This document shows, one piece after another, positions 36,498-38,768 of a stretch of 38,768 nt of DNA. A model generated the notes under the pieces. It was given only the letters and a program-made list of their open reading frames with translations. It ran no database searches and was not told the DNA's origin. How positions within the stretch are numbered: the stretch's first letter is position 1; every line of letters begins with the position of its first letter. The DNA is from Clostridiaceae bacterium (GTDB lineage Bacteria; Bacillota; Clostridia; Acetivibrionales; DTU013): assembly GCA_012519745.1 (NCBI GenBank), contig JAAYPO010000049.1:1-38768 (forward strand). The letters are read 5' to 3'. The position numbers were made by a program, and so were the translations under genes.

Positions 36498-37748
36498 ATG
36501 CATTTCAAATATGGATATGGAAAAGGATATAAAGAGTTTGACATAAAAGACGAAAATGTAATGGCTGAATTGAGTCAGAATAGCGTCGGATATGAGCTCA
36601 CAGGAACAGATGAAGTTAGGCGGGCTCTGGGTGACCCTATCGGAACGCCGAGGCTCTCTGAAATCGTAAAGCCGGGTGAAAAGGTCGTTATTGTCACAAG
36701 TGATATCACAAGACCTATGCCAACAAAGACTGTACTTCCCACAGTAATGGAGGAGCTTGAGGCTGCCGGGGCGGAGTATAAGGACATAACGGTGGTGTTT
36801 GCACTTGGAAGCCATAGGAAGCATTCCGAAGATGAAAAAAGATACCTTGTAGGCGATGAAATATATGAAAAGGTCACCTGTATAGACAGTGATGTAAAAC
36901 GATGCAGGATGCTTGGGACCACGTCCCGGGGAACCCCCGTTGAAATATTCGACATAGTCGCAGATGCAGACCGCATCATTTGCCTGGGAAATATTGAATA
37001 TCACTATTTTGCAGGCTACAGCGGCGGAGCAAAGGCCATAATGCCTGGAGTTTCCACAAGAGGTGCCATCCAGGCCAACCATAGCGCCATGGTAATGGAT
37101 GCCGCCAGGGCAGGAGCACTGGACGACAACCCTGTAAGGCTTGATATAGAAGAGGTAGCGCGATTTGTCAAAATCGATTTTATACTCAATGTAGTACTGG
37201 ATGAAGGCAAAAATATTATAAAGGCAGCAGCAGGACACTATTTACATGCCCACAGAGAGGGGTGCCGCTTTCTCGATGGATTGTACAAGATAAATATTCC
37301 CGGGAGAGCCGATATAGTTATCACTACACCCGGAGGCTTTCCAAAGGATATCAACCTGTATCAGGCTCAGAAAGCTCTTGACAATGCAAAGCATGCTGTA
37401 CGCGACGGCGGTATAATCATTCTGCTTGCCTCATGTACCGAGGGCTATGGTGAAGCTGTATTTGAACGTTGGATAAGGGAAGCCTCCTCGATGGATGAGC
37501 TTGTGACGAAGATCAAGTCAAACTTTGAATTAGGCGGGCACAAAGCTGCTGCAATTGCTCTGGTGGAAAAGAAGGCAAGGGTGTTCATCGTATCGGATAT
37601 GGCTCGGGAGATGTCGGAGAAATTATACATGGAGCCCTTTGACAGTATGGAGGAGGCACTGGATAAGGCCTTTGAAGCTATGGGACCGGATGCTCGTGTG
37701 CTGCTGATGCCTCATGGAGGATCCACATTGCCTGTTGTGAATAAATAA
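36498..37748 (+). CDS. larA: LarA-family protein (nickel-pincer lactate racemase family)
   Basis: A 416-residue member of the LarA family. Residues matching the nickel-pincer nucleotide and catalytic set of Lactobacillus LarA appear in order: His106 (GSHRKH), His169 (EYHYFAGYSGGAKAIMPG), Lys179 in the same stretch, and His195 (QANHSAM). Members racemise lactate or other 2-hydroxy acids. The cofactor-building genes larB, larC and larE are not in the window, so the true substrate and cofactor supply are open. Confidence 0.88.
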   Translation: MHFKYGYGKGYKEFDIKDENVMAELSQNSVGYELTGTDEVRRALGDPIGTPRLSEIVKPGEKVVIVTSDITRPMPTKTVLPTVMEELEAAGAEYKDITVVFALGSHRKHSEDEKRYLVGDEIYEKVTCIDSDVKRCRMLGTTSRGTPVEIFDIVADADRIICLGNIEYHYFAGYSGGAKAIMPGVSTRGAIQANHSAMVMDAARAGALDDNPVRLDIEEVARFVKIDFILNVVLDEGKNIIKAAAGHYLHAHREGCRFLDGLYKINIPGRADIVITTPGGFPKDINLYQAQKALDNAKHAVRDGGIIILLASCTEGYGEAVFERWIREASSMDELVTKIKSNFELGGHKAAAIALVEKKARVFIVSDMAREMSEKLYMEPFDSMEEALDKAFEAMGPDARVLLMPHGGSTLPVVNK

Positions 37749-37780
37749 AGAGCCCCCGCCTTTGGAGCGTTCACTTAGGG

Positions 37781-37805
37781 ATTATTGAAAACAACGATAA
37801 TTTTT
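37781..37805 (+). terminator. Probable terminator of larA
   Basis: ATTATTG-AAAACAA-CGATAAT is a weak 7-bp stem (one G-U), followed by TTTTT. It is 32 bases after the larA stop. Confidence 0.55.
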
Positions 37806-37836
37806 GAGCGACATCCTCAAGCGGCGACAACAGAAG

Positions 37837-37879
37837 GACCACACAACAGGCTTTTGATAGTCTGCTGTGTGGTCTTTTT
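37837..37879 (+). terminator. Hairpin copy 1, terminator-like, before the DUF6809-like gene
   Basis: GACCACACAACAG (37837-37849) pairs with CTGCTGTGTGGTC (37862-37874), then TTTTT. The stem is strong. A near-identical hairpin is at 38241-38276. On the minus strand it would lie just past the end of the DUF6809-like gene, but without a good T-run. Confidence 0.75.
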
Positions 37880-37884
37880 CTGCT

Positions 37885-38166
37885 TTAGGCATCCTCACCG
37901 CTGTCCATCAGCGTGACAAGCATAAGCCTACCGCCGAGCCGGAAAGCATAGGAGAATATCTCCAATTCTATTAAGCCGTACATTTCATTGACGCAGTCAT
38001 CGTATTTTTCGAGCGTCTCCCGTTGTTCTTCCGTCATGGAATCGTGTAGCCGATCCCGGTTTCGCCCCATTAGTTTGATCAGTTCTTTGATTGCCCGGCT
38101 GCTTTCCTTGCTCTGTTCCTGGGGGTTTATATTCCCATACCAGAACTCTTCAAGTATGTTGCCCAT
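37885..38166 (-). CDS. DUF6809-like small helical protein
   Basis: A 93-residue protein, mostly helical, that begins MGNILEEFWYGNINP, like the DUF6809 family of small clostridial proteins of unknown function, often in or near mobile DNA. It contains a Lys/Arg-rich middle (KELIKLMGRNRDR) and a hydrophobic end. AAGGAGGTGTGAT before ATG 38166 is a strong ribosome site. A hairpin copy stands on either side of the gene. Confidence 0.7.
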   Translation of the reverse strand: MGNILEEFWYGNINPQEQSKESSRAIKELIKLMGRNRDRLHDSMTEEQRETLEKYDDCVNEMYGLIELEIFSYAFRLGGRLMLVTLMDSGEDA

Positions 38167-38240
38167 ATCACACCTCCTTGCAGCGAGACACTATGCCATA
38201 GAAGGTGCGATAAGTCCAGATAACAAACTGTGAACAGAAA

Positions 38241-38276
38241 GACCACACAACAGGTTGCAGAATCTGCTGTGTGGTC
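38241..38276. repeat. Hairpin copy 2, between two minus-strand small genes
   Basis: GACCACACAACAG (38241-38253) pairs with CTGCTGTGTGGTC (38264-38276). Arms equal those of copy 1 (37837-37874), while the loops differ (10 versus 12 bases). TTTTC on the plus side and TTTC on the minus side make it a weak terminator in both directions. Confidence 0.7.
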
Positions 38277-38285
38277 TTTTCATTA

Positions 38286-38399
38286 TTACCATTTTCGTTT
38301 TCTGCGCCTACGCCGTTTGGGCGGGTCATACTTTTTGCCGTATTGCAGTGCAAACATAAGTACAAATGGAGACAGAAGGATATATAACAACATTTCCAT
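38286..38399 (-). CDS. 37-residue membrane peptide with Arg/Lys-rich tail
   Basis: A short frame with a good ribosome site: AGGAG seven bases before ATG 38399. The first 20 residues (MEMLLYILLSPFVLMFALQY) are hydrophobic, enough for one membrane span. The C-terminus, after GKKYDPP, is almost all Arg and Lys and ends in Trp. It lies 29 bases after the partial gene upstream on the same strand, and the DUF6809-like gene follows. The function is unknown; it could be a membrane-anchored nucleic-acid- or lipid-binding peptide, or toxin-like. Confidence 0.55.
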   Translation of the reverse strand: MEMLLYILLSPFVLMFALQYGKKYDPPKRRRRRKRKW

Positions 38400-38428
38400 A
38401 CAAGCGCTCCTATATCAAAGAGAAAGCG

Positions 38429-38768
38429 TCAGCCATGAAAAGCAGCTACTACCGCATCTTTGAGTTTCTTCAGCAGGCCACGATTGGCAAGTTCTTCTTC
38501 CACCATTGCCTTATACTTTTTATAGACATATTCTTCAATGTCTTTTTCGGTCATGCAGTCGAGAAGCATTACGCTGCCGAGTTTTGACAACAATTTGGCA
38601 ATTTCTGCAAAGTGCTTGGTATTCTCCTCCATCTGAGGATACTCCGTCATTACACGTTTTTCCGCCTTCAAAGCGCCGAGAACGATCATTTTCTCACTGG
38701 AGAAAGAACGCCAGGTCAGTTCTCTGAAGCGGAGAGGATTCTCGATAACGAATTTTGTGAGTTCATAT
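38429..38768 (-). CDS. Hypothetical protein, 3' part only (gene runs off the window)
   Basis: The frame is open from the right window edge to the stop at 38429, giving the last 112 residues; an internal ATG at 38689 is possible but is not needed. The sequence is helical and charged, with segments such as LTKFVIENPLRFREL and YKAMVEEELANRGLLKKL. I recognise no family. Its place upstream of two small genes on the same strand suggests a shared transcript in an accessory element. Confidence 0.55.
   Translation of the reverse strand, partial: YELTKFVIENPLRFRELTWRSFSSEKMIVLGALKAEKRVMTEYPQMEENTKHFAEIAKLLSKLGSVMLLDCMTEKDIEEYVYKKYKAMVEEELANRGLLKKLKDAVVAAFHG

Noticed and set aside
36270-37238. Minus-strand 322-codon frame
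   Set aside because: It is antisense to the small membrane protein and larA, has no ribosome site I can see, and matches no family.
38168-38365. Minus-strand 65-codon frame
   Set aside because: It runs through hairpin copy 2 and overlaps the better-supported 37-residue frame, which has a ribosome site.
1-38768. CRISPR arrays, tRNA and rRNA genes
   Set aside because: No regularly spaced repeats, tRNA cloverleaf with a TTCGA-type arm, or rRNA segments were seen on either strand by eye.

Overview
The window looks like chromosomal DNA of an anaerobic, spore-former-type Firmicute of the class Clostridia. Supporting signs are a PyrR-attenuated pyr operon with pyrK and a type-1B pyrD, a T-box leader, a singlet glycine riboswitch, a Cheo-type SOS box (GAAC-N4-GTTC) between lexA and a yneA-like gene, the order miaB-ymcA-mutS-mutL-miaA-hfq, strong AGGAGG ribosome sites and frequent GTG/TTG starts. 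No rRNA, tRNA or CRISPR array was seen. Everything here was read by eye; no database search or folding program was run.

Region by region. 1-146 looks like the right end of an IS200/IS605-type (TnpB) element. 200-10863 is a pyrimidine operon: promoter, PyrR-binding loop and attenuator, then pyrR, a terminator, pyrB, pyrC, pyrF, carB, pyrK, pyrD, a histidine phosphatase and a divergent pyrE. The carbamoyl-phosphate synthase small subunit gene carA is absent. 10995-16109 starts with a strong promoter and a T-box leader, followed by a MetRS-like protein with a degenerate KMSKS loop, an unknown lipoprotein and a NagZ-like GH3 lipoprotein. 16137-23963 is the tRNA-modification and mismatch-repair cluster ending in hfq. 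24119-25212 is a divergent SOS unit (lexA and a yneA-like gene) with three LexA boxes. 25281-27107 is an SLH plus GH18 surface protein. 27207-32860 holds a cysteine desulfurase with thiI, a VanW-family protein, a DUF2225 protein and an orphan AIR-synthase-like protein. 32875-34394 is promoter, glycine riboswitch and glyA. 34491-34816 is an unexplained, highly structured non-coding region. 34856-37748 holds rarA, a small membrane protein and a larA homologue. From about 37.8 kb to the end, minus-strand small genes (DUF6809-like, a 37-residue membrane peptide, a partial gene) with a duplicated hairpin look like the edge of an accessory element.

How it works together. The pyr genes make UMP from bicarbonate, aspartate and PRPP, with PyrR feedback at the leader. 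MiaA and MiaB act in sequence on A37 of tRNA. MutS and MutL start mismatch repair. LexA controls its own gene and a division inhibitor. The desulfurase supplies sulfur to ThiI for 4-thiouridine.

The two strongest leads for something undescribed are (1) the T-box/MetRS-like pair, where the leader's specifier strand and its UGGC bulge do not fit tRNA-Met and the enzyme's KMSKS and anticodon-domain motifs are altered, and (2) the 34.49-34.82 kb region, with two closed stem domains and three related 13-nt segments that can pair in mutually exclusive ways.
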